From: an uncultured Oscillospiraceae bacterium
GTDB lineage: Bacteria > Bacillota_A > Clostridia > Oscillospirales > Acutalibacteraceae
DNA length: 47,857 nt
NCBI GenBank assembly: GCA_910589395.1
Contig: CAJUTL010000007.1
Span: 51,814 to 99,670, forward strand
Reading direction: 5' to 3'
The translations under genes and the position numbers were made by a program. The notes under the pieces were generated by a model that was given only the letters and a program-made list of their open reading frames with translations, was not told the DNA's origin and searched no databases. Of the stretch, positions 14,957-22,436 are shown piece after piece; within the stretch, counting starts at the first letter, position 1, and each line of letters starts with the position of its first letter.

Positions 14957-15675
14957 TATTCAGCCGCCTCCCAGTTTTCCATATTTTTCGTACAAGTTTC
15001 CTTTTCCGTGAGCTTTGAGCAGGAGGCGGCCAGAGGGCAGCCTGCGCAGCCCACTCCCTCCGGAGCTTTTCCCTCTTTGGAAAGCTTTCCGGCCAGCGCC
15101 ACCAGCATGCCAAACACAAAGAAGCCGCCGGGGGGCAGAAGAAAAATGATCACGGGCTCCATGAAATGGGAAAGAATGGGAATGCCAAATACTGTACCTG
15201 CGCCCAAAAGCTCCCGGATCGTCCCCATGCACAGCATGGCGGCGGTAAAGCCCACGCCCATGCCGAGGCCGTCCAGAATGGAGGGAAGCACCTTGTTTTT
15301 GCTGGCAAACATCTCCGCCCGGCCAAGAATGATACAGTTTACCACGATCAGGGGCAAAAACACGCCCAAGGCCGTGTCCAGCGCGGGGGAAAAGGCCTTG
15401 ATAAAAAGCTGAACAATGGTGACGAAGCCCGCGATGATGGTGATAAAGGCGGGAATGCGAACCTTACCCGGGATCACGTTCCGCAAAAGGGAAATGGCGG
15501 CGTTGGAGCACACCAGCACAAAGGTGGTGGCGGCCCCCATGCCGATGGCGTTTCCGGCGGCGGTGGTCACCGCCAGAGTGGCGCAGCAGCCCAGCACCAG
15601 CCGAAGCACCGGATTTTCCCGGATAATTCCCTTGGTGAATTCCATTCGGAGAGAACCGCTTTTTTTAGTTGCCAT
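14956..15675 (-). CDS. rnfE: Rnf complex membrane subunit E
   Basis: 239-aa paralogue of RnfA (NPVLRLVLGCCATLAVTTAA, VVNCIILGRAEMFA), six helices. A cysteine-containing C-terminal tail (CAGCPLAASCSKLTEKETC) extends beyond the last helix; such tails are seen in clostridial RnfE proteins. It overlaps rnfG by 11 bp and rnfA by 1 bp. Confidence 0.95.
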   Translation of the reverse strand: MATKKSGSLRMEFTKGIIRENPVLRLVLGCCATLAVTTAAGNAIGMGAATTFVLVCSNAAISLLRNVIPGKVRIPAFITIIAGFVTIVQLFIKAFSPALDTALGVFLPLIVVNCIILGRAEMFASKNKVLPSILDGLGMGVGFTAAMLCMGTIRELLGAGTVFGIPILSHFMEPVIIFLLPPGGFFVFGMLVALAGKLSKEGKAPEGVGCAGCPLAASCSKLTEKETCTKNMENWEAAE

Positions 15676-16243
15676 CGTAGTCGCCTCCTCCGAATATGTT
15701 GTGGTAGGTATCCACCGCCTGATTGACGGCGTTCGTCACAGCCGTGCTGGTAATGGTGGCCCCGGTTATGGCCTCTATCTGTCCCTCCGCCGGGGTCTGG
15801 TATTTCACAAGCTGAAGGCAGGTATCCGGCACAGGCTGCCGGTACTGAGCCCGGAAGCTCTCTTTTTCGGCGTTGGCCCCAAGGCCGGGGGTCTCGCCGT
15901 GGCTTAAGATCATCACGCCGGTAATGGCGCCCTCCGCGCTGATGCCGGTCATCACGCGCACGTCGCCGCCATAGCCCTTGGCGGTGGTCTCAAACACATA
16001 GCCAACCGTTTCATTTCCGGATTTTCCGATATAATATTCGTCCGGGCTTCCGGCATTGGCGGCTTCAAAAGAATCCGCGCCCTGCAATACGACCTTTCTG
16101 GATTCCTCGGCCTTTTGCAGCTGCTGCTGCGCGATCTTATCCTTTGTCAGGAGGTTTGTTCCCATGAGAGCCGCCGATACCACAACGCAGATGATAAGCA
16201 GTACCGCCGTGGGGACGAAAACGCTTTTGAAATCAAGCTTCAC
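15665..16243 (-). CDS. rnfG: Rnf complex FMN-binding subunit G
   Basis: 192 aa with one N-terminal anchor helix and an FMN-binding domain outside the membrane. AITGATITSTAV near residue 165 holds the threonine that carries covalent FMN in this family. GETPGLGANAEKE is the second conserved block. It overlaps rnfD and rnfE by 11 bp each. Confidence 0.95.
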   Translation of the reverse strand: MKLDFKSVFVPTAVLLIICVVVSAALMGTNLLTKDKIAQQQLQKAEESRKVVLQGADSFEAANAGSPDEYYIGKSGNETVGYVFETTAKGYGGDVRVMTGISAEGAITGVMILSHGETPGLGANAEKESFRAQYRQPVPDTCLQLVKYQTPAEGQIEAITGATITSTAVTNAVNQAVDTYHNIFGGGDYDGN

Positions 16244-17204
16244 TGGGGGAGCCCTCCTTTTTCTTTTGTTCCTTTTCCTTGCCGAAGGGCCTGGGCCTGC
16301 TGATCCGCTCGATCAGCGGGGTAAGGATATTCATCAGAACGATGGAGTAGGAAACGCCTTCGGGCAGGGATCCGAACTCCCGGATTACCATGGTAAGGGC
16401 CCCGCAGCCAACGGCAAAGATCAGGCGGCCCTTAAAATACAGGGGGCTGGTGGTGTAGTCCGTGGCCATAAAGAACGCGCCCAGCATCAGGCCGCCGGAA
16501 AGCAGATCGATCAGCGGGTTTCTGCCGAAGAGGGCGGAAAACGCCGCCGCGGTGGCAAGGTAGGTCACCGGGATCACCGGGCTGATGACTTTTCTGACGA
16601 TCAGGTACAGCCCGCCCAGCAGAATGGCCAGGGCGCAGGTCTCGCCCAGGCAGCCGCCGTGGGTTCCCAGAAAAAGCTCCAAAACCGTCGGAGAGCCTTC
16701 GCCGCCGTTCTGCCAGAAGGAAACCAGAGGCGTGGCGGTGGTAACTGCATCGGCATTGGCGGAATAATCAAAGGCTGCCGTCCAGTGGGTCATGCGGGCG
16801 GGGAAGGAATTCATCAAAATGATCCGGGCGGTCAAGGCGGGGTTTACAAAGTTCTGCCCAATGCCGCCGAACATCTGCTTTACCACCACAATGGCCACCA
16901 CACTGCCGAATACGGCAATCAACGGGTTGATGGTCACGGGCAGATTCAGCGCCAGCAAAATACCGGTGACCACGCAGGAGAGGTCACTCACGGTCTGGGG
17001 GCGCTTCATAATGCGCCGGGACAGGTACTCGCTCAAAATGCAGGAGGCCACACAGGTGAGGATCACCGCCATGGCCCGAAGGCCGAAGATCACCACAGAG
17101 GCGATCATGGCGGGGGTAAGGGCAAGGATCACGTCCAGCATGATATTCTGGGTAGTGCGCTTTCCATGAAAATGGGGAGAGGAGGAAACGATCAGCTTAT
17201 CCAT
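16233..17204 (-). CDS. rnfD: Rnf complex membrane subunit D
   Basis: 323-aa polytopic membrane protein starting with SSSPHFHGKRTTQNIMLDV, the standard RnfD N-terminus. DAVTTATPLV includes the threonine expected to carry covalent FMN. NPLIDLLSGGLMLGAFFMATD and a C-terminal ISYSIVLMNILTPLI-like helix match the family. It overlaps rnfC by 8 bp. Confidence 0.95.
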   Translation of the reverse strand: MDKLIVSSSPHFHGKRTTQNIMLDVILALTPAMIASVVIFGLRAMAVILTCVASCILSEYLSRRIMKRPQTVSDLSCVVTGILLALNLPVTINPLIAVFGSVVAIVVVKQMFGGIGQNFVNPALTARIILMNSFPARMTHWTAAFDYSANADAVTTATPLVSFWQNGGEGSPTVLELFLGTHGGCLGETCALAILLGGLYLIVRKVISPVIPVTYLATAAAFSALFGRNPLIDLLSGGLMLGAFFMATDYTTSPLYFKGRLIFAVGCGALTMVIREFGSLPEGVSYSIVLMNILTPLIERISRPRPFGKEKEQKKKEGSPSEA

Positions 17205-18549
17205 GATTCTTTTGCCCCGCTTTCTTTACATAGTTTTTTCCCAGCCGGATGGCCTGTACCAGCCGCCTTCCGGCGGGACAGGCAAAGGCGCAGCTGCCAC
17301 ATTCCATGCAGGCCATCAGGTCCAATTCCCGCAGGGCCTCGATATCCTTCTTTTCCACAGCTTTTTCCAGCTTTGTGGGAACAAGCCCCATGGGGCAGGC
17401 CTCCACGCATTTGCCGCAGCGGATGCAGCTTGTGGGTTCCAAAGAGGCAGCCTCCTGGGCGGCGAAGGCCAGAATAGCGTTGTTCTGCTTTAAGATGGGG
17501 AGCTCATCGGAGGTAACGGCAATGCCCATCATGGGGCCGCCCATCAAGAGCTTTTTGGGCTCCGACCGGTAGCCTCCGCAAAATTCAATCACGTCCCGAA
17601 TGGGGGTTCCCACGGGAACGATCACGTTTTTCGGCTCCTTGACCGCGGAGCCGTCAATGGTGACCCGCTTTTGGGTCAGGGGCATGCCGGTGCGCATGTA
17701 GCTTGCCAGGAAGGAAATGGAGGCGATATTCATCACCAGGCACCCCGCATCGGCAGGCAGCTTTCCCATGGGGATCTGCCGCCCGGTGCAGGCCTGTACC
17801 AGAACCTTTTCCGCCCCCTGTGGGTATCGGCTGCGCAGAGGAAACACCCGCACCTCGTCGAGAGGATCCATTTCCTGATTGTCCGCGATCTCCCGCAGCT
17901 TTTCAATGACATCGGGCTTGTTATCCTCTACGGCGACAAACACCCGGTGCACATCTAAAATATCCTTTACCTTGTAAATGCCGTCCAGCACATTTTTCCC
18001 GTTTTCCAGGGCTTCCCGGTGGTCGGCGGTTACATAGGGCTCGCACTCCGCCGCATTTACGATCAGGGTATCGATGGTTTTCTCCTTCGGCACATTTAAT
18101 TTTACGTGGGCGGGAAAGCCCGCGCCGCCCAACCCCACCAGCCCAGCGGAGCGCGCCGCCTGAGCCAGCTCTTCCCGGTCCCGAATGGCGGCAGGCGGGT
18201 AAATATTGGGATCCCGCTCCATTTTTCCATCGGAGTCGATCACCACGGCGGCGGTCATCTGCCCGCCGGTGAGCATCACGCTGGTGATCTCCGCCACCGT
18301 GCCGGAAACAGAGGCGTGAATGGGGGCGGACACGTAGGCGTCGCTGTCGCCGACCACCTGCCCCAAATAGACATGGTCGCCCTTTTGCACCATGGGGGTG
18401 CAGGGCGCGCCGATATGCTGTTGCATGGGCAGGATCACCCTGCTGGGGGGAGGCAGTACGGCGGAAGGAAGCTCCCAGGTGTTTTTGCAATGAGAAACCG
18501 CCGCTCCGCCATGAGTGCGGAAGGGGTGTTTCGGAAATACCAGTGCCAT
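17197..18549 (-). CDS. rnfC: Rnf complex subunit C (NADH-site protein)
   Basis: 450 aa. An N-terminal Rnf barrel precedes the NADH/FMN-binding SLBB-type region (GLVGLGGAGFPAHVKL, NAAECEPY), and two [4Fe-4S] motifs lie near the C-terminus (CIRCGKCVEACP, CMECGSCAFACP). This peripheral subunit exchanges electrons with NAD. The start at 18549 (AGGCGG upstream) is preferred to an upstream in-frame codon at 18606, because the latter lies inside the leader hairpin. First gene of the operon, with its own promoter. Confidence 0.95.
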   Translation of the reverse strand: MALVFPKHPFRTHGGAAVSHCKNTWELPSAVLPPPSRVILPMQQHIGAPCTPMVQKGDHVYLGQVVGDSDAYVSAPIHASVSGTVAEITSVMLTGGQMTAAVVIDSDGKMERDPNIYPPAAIRDREELAQAARSAGLVGLGGAGFPAHVKLNVPKEKTIDTLIVNAAECEPYVTADHREALENGKNVLDGIYKVKDILDVHRVFVAVEDNKPDVIEKLREIADNQEMDPLDEVRVFPLRSRYPQGAEKVLVQACTGRQIPMGKLPADAGCLVMNIASISFLASYMRTGMPLTQKRVTIDGSAVKEPKNVIVPVGTPIRDVIEFCGGYRSEPKKLLMGGPMMGIAVTSDELPILKQNNAILAFAAQEAASLEPTSCIRCGKCVEACPMGLVPTKLEKAVEKKDIEALRELDLMACMECGSCAFACPAGRRLVQAIRLGKNYVKKAGQKNHG

Positions 18550-18573
18550 AAGCGTGAAACCGCCTTTCTGTAT

Positions 18574-18607
18574 GCGGCTTTCGCAATTTGTCGAAAGCCG
18601 CCGCATA
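18574..18607 (-). promoter_or_regulatory. Stable leader hairpin of the rnf operon
   Basis: GCGGCTTTCG (18574-18583) pairs with CGAAAGCCGC (18592-18601); TATGCGG/CCGCATA gives an alternative outer pairing. It lies between the promoter and the rnfC ribosome site, about 25 nt before the ATG. It has no T-run, so it is more likely to affect mRNA stability or be a protein site than to be a terminator. Confidence 0.55.
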
Positions 18608-18614
18608 TTTTCTT

Positions 18615-18643
18615 ATTTTACTAGGAAATCGTTGTTCTTGCAA
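18615..18643 (-). promoter_or_regulatory. rnf operon promoter
   Basis: On the minus strand TTGCAA (18638-18643), 17-bp spacer, TAAAAT (18615-18620). It is the only good promoter-like pair in the rnfC upstream region and gives a leader of about 60 nt. Confidence 0.6.
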
Positions 18644-18720
18644 CAGGGATTTTTTTGTAATGCATTTTCCACTCCAAATCAAAGGACTTTTTAAGTGTTT
18701 GGCGCGGCAAAACGCAATGG

Positions 18721-18979
18721 AAAATTAGAAATGAGCAATTAGCAATGAAGGGTAAGGCGGAGAGATAAATTATAGTTTAACGCCCGTAGGCTCCCCTTGC
18801 GCGAGTAAGGGGAGCTGTCAGCCGAAGGCTGACTGAGGGGATCAAAACTAGCGGTTCTATGCCGCTTTCTGCGGGTAACGATCCCTTCCACCGCCTGTCG
18901 GCGATCCCCGCAGACTGCGAAGCAGTCTGTTTTCCCTCTATAAATAAGGGGAGGCAAAGGGGAGCTAAATTATAGTTTA
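18721..18979. repeat. Modular palindromic repeat element (CTCCCCTT-type), copy 1
   Basis: Begins with the AATGAGCAATTAGCAATGAA module and ATAAATTATAGTTTAA, then GTAGGCTCCCCTTGCGCGAG and AAGGGGAG, a CAGCC-GAA-GGCTG hairpin, GACTGAGGGGATC, an AACTAGCGGTTCTATGCCGC block, GATCCCTTCCACCGC, a GCAGACTG-CGAA-GCAGTCTG hairpin and a second TAAATTATAGTTTA. The same ordered blocks reappear at 47644-47857 with different hairpin centres. No ORF. Confidence 0.8.
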
Positions 18980-18997
18980 GTACATAGTTCCCTCTAC

Positions 18998-19093
18998 TGT
19001 CATTCTGAGCCGCAGGCGAAGAATCTCGCCCTTAATTCTTGGTAAAAGGTTAAGGACGAGATCCTTCGCCACCTTCGGGGGCTCAGGATGACA
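18998..19093. repeat. TGTCATTCTGAG-type inverted-repeat element, copy 2
   Basis: Same outer arms and GAATCTCG/CGAGATCC inner arms as the copy at 6491, with CCGCAGGC between arm blocks on the left and an extra hairpin-like CACCTTCGGGGG on the right. Confidence 0.85.
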
Positions 19094-19109
19094 ACTTGAG
19101 AGCCCTTTT

Positions 19110-19335
19110 CTCTTTTCTAACAACTAACTACTCACGGCTAACAACTAACACACTAAATTCCAATTTATTTGCTTACCAATGGTCGGGTCAGTGATTAACT
19201 TCCCGCACCAAGCAGCTTCACAAGTGGCCGCGGTGCCTCACCGCTAAATTCCAATTTACAAGCGTTGATTACAACGCTTGTGTCCTTGACCTTTCTAATT
19301 GCTCATTCCTCACTGCTCATTTCATATTCCCTTCT
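19110..19335. repeat. Intergenic repeat modules; no gene seen
   Basis: Contains CTAACAACTAAC and CTAACAACTAACACAC (about 19117-19151), TAAATTCCAATTTA twice (about 19154 and 19242), an AAGCGTTG-ATTA-CAACGCTT hairpin (about 19261) and a TAATTGCTCATTCCTCACTGCTCATT module (about 19296). These match modules near 6.4, 21.7 and 32.8 kb. Confidence 0.75.
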
Positions 19336-19374
19336 CTTAGCATTATGAAGCCGCAGAGTCTTCCATGAAACAGA

Positions 19375-19424
19375 AAACCCCCGTGGAAGCCGCATACTGC
19401 GGCGATCCACGGAGGTTTCTGTAC
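19375..19424 (-). terminator. Terminator of the ytr-like operon
   Basis: AAACCCCCGTGGA (19375-19387) pairs with TCCACGGAGGTTT (19406-19418), with an inner CCGC/GCGG stem. On the minus strand it ends in GGTTTTCTGTTT. It lies 18 bp beyond the permease stop. Confidence 0.8.
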
Positions 19425-19435
19425 ATTTGTACTTT

Positions 19436-20221
19436 TTACTTTTTCAACTCCGCCCGGCGCATGAGCAGCCAGGTGAAGAGGCTGAACACGCCGAAGAGGA
19501 TCAGGCAGCTTACCCCGGCGTTCCAGGGGGCGCCGAAGGCCAGGTGGAAGAAGCTGAACAGCGCTTTTCCCAGCACCGGCCAAAGGGGCCACTGGGGGTA
19601 ATGGTCGTACAGCTCAAAAACGCCCGGCAGCCCTACAAGGAGCAGGAGAGCGCTGCCAATGCCGATCAGAAGCTTTCCCAGCTTGTTCAGGCGGTAGAAC
19701 AGCGTGCTGATAAAATATCCCAGTGCCCCAAAGGCCAGAAGCAGGCAAAAGCTGAAGGGCACCGCCGCAAAAGCGACCAGTACCGGGGATAGGCCGGAAA
19801 GGGCGGAAGAGAATACGGTTTCCAGCAGGGAAAACGATTCCGTTTGAACGCCGGGCAGCAGGCCCGCCAGCCGTAAAAGCAGGGTAGAGGCCTCGTCGAT
19901 CATTGCCATAATCAGGCAAAGCGCAGCGGAGGCGCACAGCCTGCCGAAGAAAAGGTTCCGGCGGGAAACGCCGTTTTGCAGGGCCATGGAAAAGCTTTCC
20001 CGGAAGGAGCAAATACCGGCAACCAGGAGAAAGATGCAGGAAATGGCCGAGATCCCGCTGGAGCTGGTGATCACCAGCCCGCCGTTTCCGGCGCTGACCA
20101 GTGTAAGGGGGATCGATACGAGATAAGCAAGAACCTGCATGCCCACCAAAATGAGATAATAGACCAGCAGATCCTTTTTATGGGAAAAAAGCTGATATCG
20201 GAAAGAAGAATAAATTTGCAT
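19436..20221 (-). CDS. ABC transporter permease-like membrane protein (YtrC-like operon)
   Basis: 261 aa with about six hydrophobic helices (LLVYYLILVGMQVLAYLV, ISAISCIFLLVAGIC, ALCLIMAMIDEA, LVAFAAVPFSFCLLLAFGALGYF, LLIGIGSALLLLVGLPGVF, CLILFGVFSLFTWLL) and a short cytoplasmic C-terminus. FSMALQNGVSRRNLFFGR is typical of ABC-2-like permeases that sit next to a GntR/ATPase pair. Last gene of the minus-strand GntR-ATPase-permease operon, 13 bp after the ATPase gene. Substrate unknown; such systems often respond to cell-wall stress. Confidence 0.78.
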   Translation of the reverse strand: MQIYSSFRYQLFSHKKDLLVYYLILVGMQVLAYLVSIPLTLVSAGNGGLVITSSSGISAISCIFLLVAGICSFRESFSMALQNGVSRRNLFFGRLCASAALCLIMAMIDEASTLLLRLAGLLPGVQTESFSLLETVFSSALSGLSPVLVAFAAVPFSFCLLLAFGALGYFISTLFYRLNKLGKLLIGIGSALLLLVGLPGVFELYDHYPQWPLWPVLGKALFSFFHLAFGAPWNAGVSCLILFGVFSLFTWLLMRRAELKK

Positions 20222-20234
20222 AAAGAGGCCCTCC

Positions 20235-21083
20235 TCAGGAATTTGTCAGCAGAATGAAAAGCTTTTGCAGGTCTACGCCGGAAAACTCCAGCTCCGGCCC
20301 GGCCGCCGCTTTGTCCGGCAGGCCCTCCACACAGGCGGAGCGCAGGCCGCCGATGGCCTCCACGTCCAGTACCTTCCGGCCCTTTATGTAATCCTCCACC
20401 GCCTGGGCGCCGCCGGATACCGTATAGACTCCGGCGGTGAGCTCCTCCCGGGGACAGGCCCGCAGAAGCGCTCCTTCCTTGAGGATCACCACGTCCTCAA
20501 TAAACCGGGCGGCCTCTTCGATCAAATGGGTGGAGATCACAGCGGTAAAGGGCTTTTCCGCGTATTTCGCCAAAAGGATATGGTAAAAAAGCTCTCTGTG
20601 GTTGGCGTCCAGCCCCAGCACCGGTTCGTCCAGCAGCACATAGGGAACGTTGACGGAAAGCGCCAGCACCAGCTTAAAAATGGAAAGGTACCCGGTGGAA
20701 AGCCCTTTGACCCTTGCTTTCAAATTCAGCTGAAAGCTGTCCGCCAGCTTCCGGGCAAAATCCTCGTCAAAGGCGGGATAAAAATTCCGGGTCCAGCGGA
20801 AGGCCTCTGTTACCCGCATGGCCTCCGGATAGCAGGTTTTTTCGCTCATCAGGTAAAGCTTTGCCTGGGCGGCGTCGTTTTCCGCGGCGGGGGTTCCGTC
20901 AATGGTAACGCCCCCGGCGTCGGGAAAGATCCGGTTGGAAATAATATTCAGCAGGGTGGATTTTCCCGCCCCGTTTCTCCCCAGCAGGCCGCAGAGCTTT
21001 CCTTCGCCGAAGCTCAGGGAAACATTTTTCAGAGCCTGGGTCTGCTGAAAGCTTTTGGAAACATTTTCTACAAGAATGCTCAT
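20235..21083 (-). CDS. ABC transporter ATP-binding protein (YtrB-like)
   Basis: 282 aa. Walker A GRNGAGKST, an atypical signature LSTGYLSIFKL in place of LSGGQ, Walker B YVLLDEPVLGLD and switch ISTHLIEEAA. The altered signature is common in ATPases of the YtrB/E type encoded with GntR regulators. The ~70 C-terminal residues form an extra domain. Its start overlaps the regulator's stop by 4 bp. Confidence 0.9.
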   Translation of the reverse strand: MSILVENVSKSFQQTQALKNVSLSFGEGKLCGLLGRNGAGKSTLLNIISNRIFPDAGGVTIDGTPAAENDAAQAKLYLMSEKTCYPEAMRVTEAFRWTRNFYPAFDEDFARKLADSFQLNLKARVKGLSTGYLSIFKLVLALSVNVPYVLLDEPVLGLDANHRELFYHILLAKYAEKPFTAVISTHLIEEAARFIEDVVILKEGALLRACPREELTAGVYTVSGGAQAVEDYIKGRKVLDVEAIGGLRSACVEGLPDKAAAGPELEFSGVDLQKLFILLTNS

Positions 21084-21493
21084 AAAGATACCCCTTTCTT
21101 TTCTGCTGTGTACCGGTCAGCCTTCTCGCCGGAAAATTCGCTTTGTACGATTTCGGAAAGCTCCTCGGCGGTCAGCTCAAGCCGATGAGCCTCGGCGACC
21201 ATTGCCGCTACAAAATTTGGCGTAAAGCTTTGAAGACGTTTTTGCCGCACACGCTCCCGGGCGCCGGGGGAAACGAACATGCCCACGCCCCGTTTTTTAT
21301 ACAGGATCTGCTCCTCCACCAAAAGATTTACGCCCTTCAGGGCTGTGGCGGGGTTGATGGTGTACCGCAGGGAAAATTCCGTGATCGACGGGATCTGCCC
21401 CTCCTCCGGGAAGCCTCCGGTGAGAACAGCGTCCTCGATCCCTTCGGCGATCTGCTGGAAAATAGGCTTTTCCGAGTCAAACTTCAGCTCCAT
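21080..21493 (-). CDS. GntR-family regulator (YtrA subfamily)
   Basis: 137 aa. N-terminal winged helix (PIFQQIAEGIEDAVLTGGF, then the IPSITEFSLRYTINPATALKG recognition region) and a short C-terminus, the length typical of the YtrA subfamily rather than of GntR proteins with large effector domains. ATG after AGGAGG. It probably represses its own operon through the inverted repeat that lies between promoter and gene (21508-21535). Confidence 0.9.
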   Translation of the reverse strand: MELKFDSEKPIFQQIAEGIEDAVLTGGFPEEGQIPSITEFSLRYTINPATALKGVNLLVEEQILYKKRGVGMFVSPGARERVRQKRLQSFTPNFVAAMVAEAHRLELTAEELSEIVQSEFSGEKADRYTAEKKGVSL

Positions 21494-21507
21494 AGCCTTC
21501 CTCCTAT

Positions 21508-21535
21508 CTGGTTAGTTAGTCAAGTAAATAACCAG
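21508..21535 (-). promoter_or_regulatory. Candidate operator for the YtrA-like repressor
   Basis: CTGGTTA (21508-21514) and TAACCAG (21529-21535) form an inverted repeat with an inner GTTA/TAAC symmetry. It lies just downstream of the -10 and upstream of the regulator gene, where a repressor would block transcription. Confidence 0.6.
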
Positions 21536-21540
21536 TGAAC

Positions 21541-21569
21541 AGGATATCAAAAAGGAACGCCTCTGTCAA
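21541..21569 (-). promoter_or_regulatory. Promoter of the ytr-like operon
   Basis: On the minus strand TTGACA (21564-21569), 17-bp spacer, TATCCT (21541-21546). Perfect -35 and spacing; leader about 40 nt carrying the candidate operator. Confidence 0.8.
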
Positions 21570-21603
21570 CCCCCTGTAAGAAAAATTTTTTGCGAGGGGG
21601 CGT

Positions 21604-21845
21604 TTTAGTTGTTAGCTGTTAGAGAAGGGCAAGTTCTCTCTTTTGTCATTCTGAGGAACAAAGTGACGAAGAATCTCGTTCTTAATCTCTATACAAAGAA
21701 CCAAAGGATGAGATCCTTCACTTCGTTCAGGATGACAGAAAGAGGGCTTTCCTTTTCTAACAACTAACGGGGCAAATCCAATTTATTGAACTGTCTACCA
21801 ATCTGTCATTCTGAGCCGTAGGCGAAGAATCTCTCCCTTGCCCTT
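21604..21845. repeat. Repeat mosaic with TGTCATTCTGAG elements, copies 3 and 4
   Basis: A TTAGTTGTTAGCTGTTAGAG module, a full inverted-repeat element (21644-21737, left arm GAGGAACAAAGTGACG), CTAACAACTAACG, a variant CAAATCCAATTTATTG, and a half element (21804-21840, CTGAGCCGTAGGCGAAG). No gene in this gap. Confidence 0.85.
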
Positions 21846-21870
21846 CCAGAAGAGCGCGGCATTTCCGAAA

Positions 21871-21898
21871 AATAAAAAAGCCGCCGCGAAGCGGCGGC
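21871..21898 (-). terminator. Terminator of the lipoprotein gene
   Basis: GCCGCCGC-TTC-GCGGCGGC on the minus strand (21880-21898) followed by TTTTTTATTTTT. A very stable stem with a good U-run, 9 bp beyond the stop codon. Confidence 0.92.
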
Positions 21899-21906
21899 GG
21901 TGGAGC

Positions 21907-22257
21907 TTAAGAAAGGTCAGAGGAATTGGAGCCTGTGGAGGAATCGTTCCAGGTGGAGTTGCTTTCCAGCCTGCTGCTGTTGTCGTCATAGCGTGAGGAA
22001 AGGCCATCATCGTTCCGGGAAGAGAGGTCGTCCCGGTCGAGACGGGAGCTGTTCAGACCGGAATTTCTGGAAGTGTCGTTCCGGTCAGATTCCAGGCGGC
22101 TTCCGGTTTCGCTCATATCCTCTCCGGCCTTGGAGATGGCGTCTCCGGCTTTGGAAGCGGCGTTGGAAACTACATTGCCAGGCTTGTTGCCGCAGCCCGC
22201 CAGGAGAAGGGCCAGAAGCATGCACAGCAGGGGTACAAGAAGCTTATTTTTTATCAT
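21907..22257 (-). CDS. Small Ser/Asp-rich lipoprotein
   Basis: 116 aa from the ATG at 22257 (AAAGGATG upstream). A lipoprotein signal peptide (LLVPLLCMLLALLLAGC) puts the lipidated cysteine at about residue 21. The mature part is low-complexity, rich in Ser, Asp, Asn and Arg (SSRNDDGLSSRYDDNSSRL), probably unstructured and exposed at the cell surface. Single gene, divergent from the pfkB-type gene. No family recognised beyond the lipoprotein signal. Confidence 0.75.
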   Translation of the reverse strand: MIKNKLLVPLLCMLLALLLAGCGNKPGNVVSNAASKAGDAISKAGEDMSETGSRLESDRNDTSRNSGLNSSRLDRDDLSSRNDDGLSSRYDDNSSRLESNSTWNDSSTGSNSSDLS

Positions 22258-22375
22258 GGAGAAAACATCCTTTCTTTTTTTAGAAGCTGCGTTCCCCGGT
22301 GGGGACCGCAAATTCTTGATTTTCGCTATGGCTTAGAATCTCCAGCCAAAGCAAAAAAATACCCCTTCCGCCGGA

Positions 22376-22416
22376 TTTGAAAAAATTTTTTCAAAATGAT
22401 AAAATATTCTTAAGAA
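22376..22416 (+). promoter_or_regulatory. pfkB-type kinase promoter with two palindromes
   Basis: TTGAAA (22377-22382), 17-bp spacer, TAAAAT (22400-22405). A perfect 20-bp palindrome (22376-22395, TTTGAAAAAA and its complement) covers the -35, and the 12-bp palindrome ATTCTTAAGAAT (22405-22416) covers the predicted start point. Both are well placed for a regulator; the long A/T palindrome may just be intrinsic DNA structure. Confidence 0.6.
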
Positions 22417-22436
22417 TGTTGTAAGGTTGTGAGAGT

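Noticed and set aside
16056..17477. 473-codon plus-strand ORF
   Set aside because: Antisense to rnfG/rnfD/rnfC, which are unmistakable; composition is low-complexity Gly/Gln/His with no domain.
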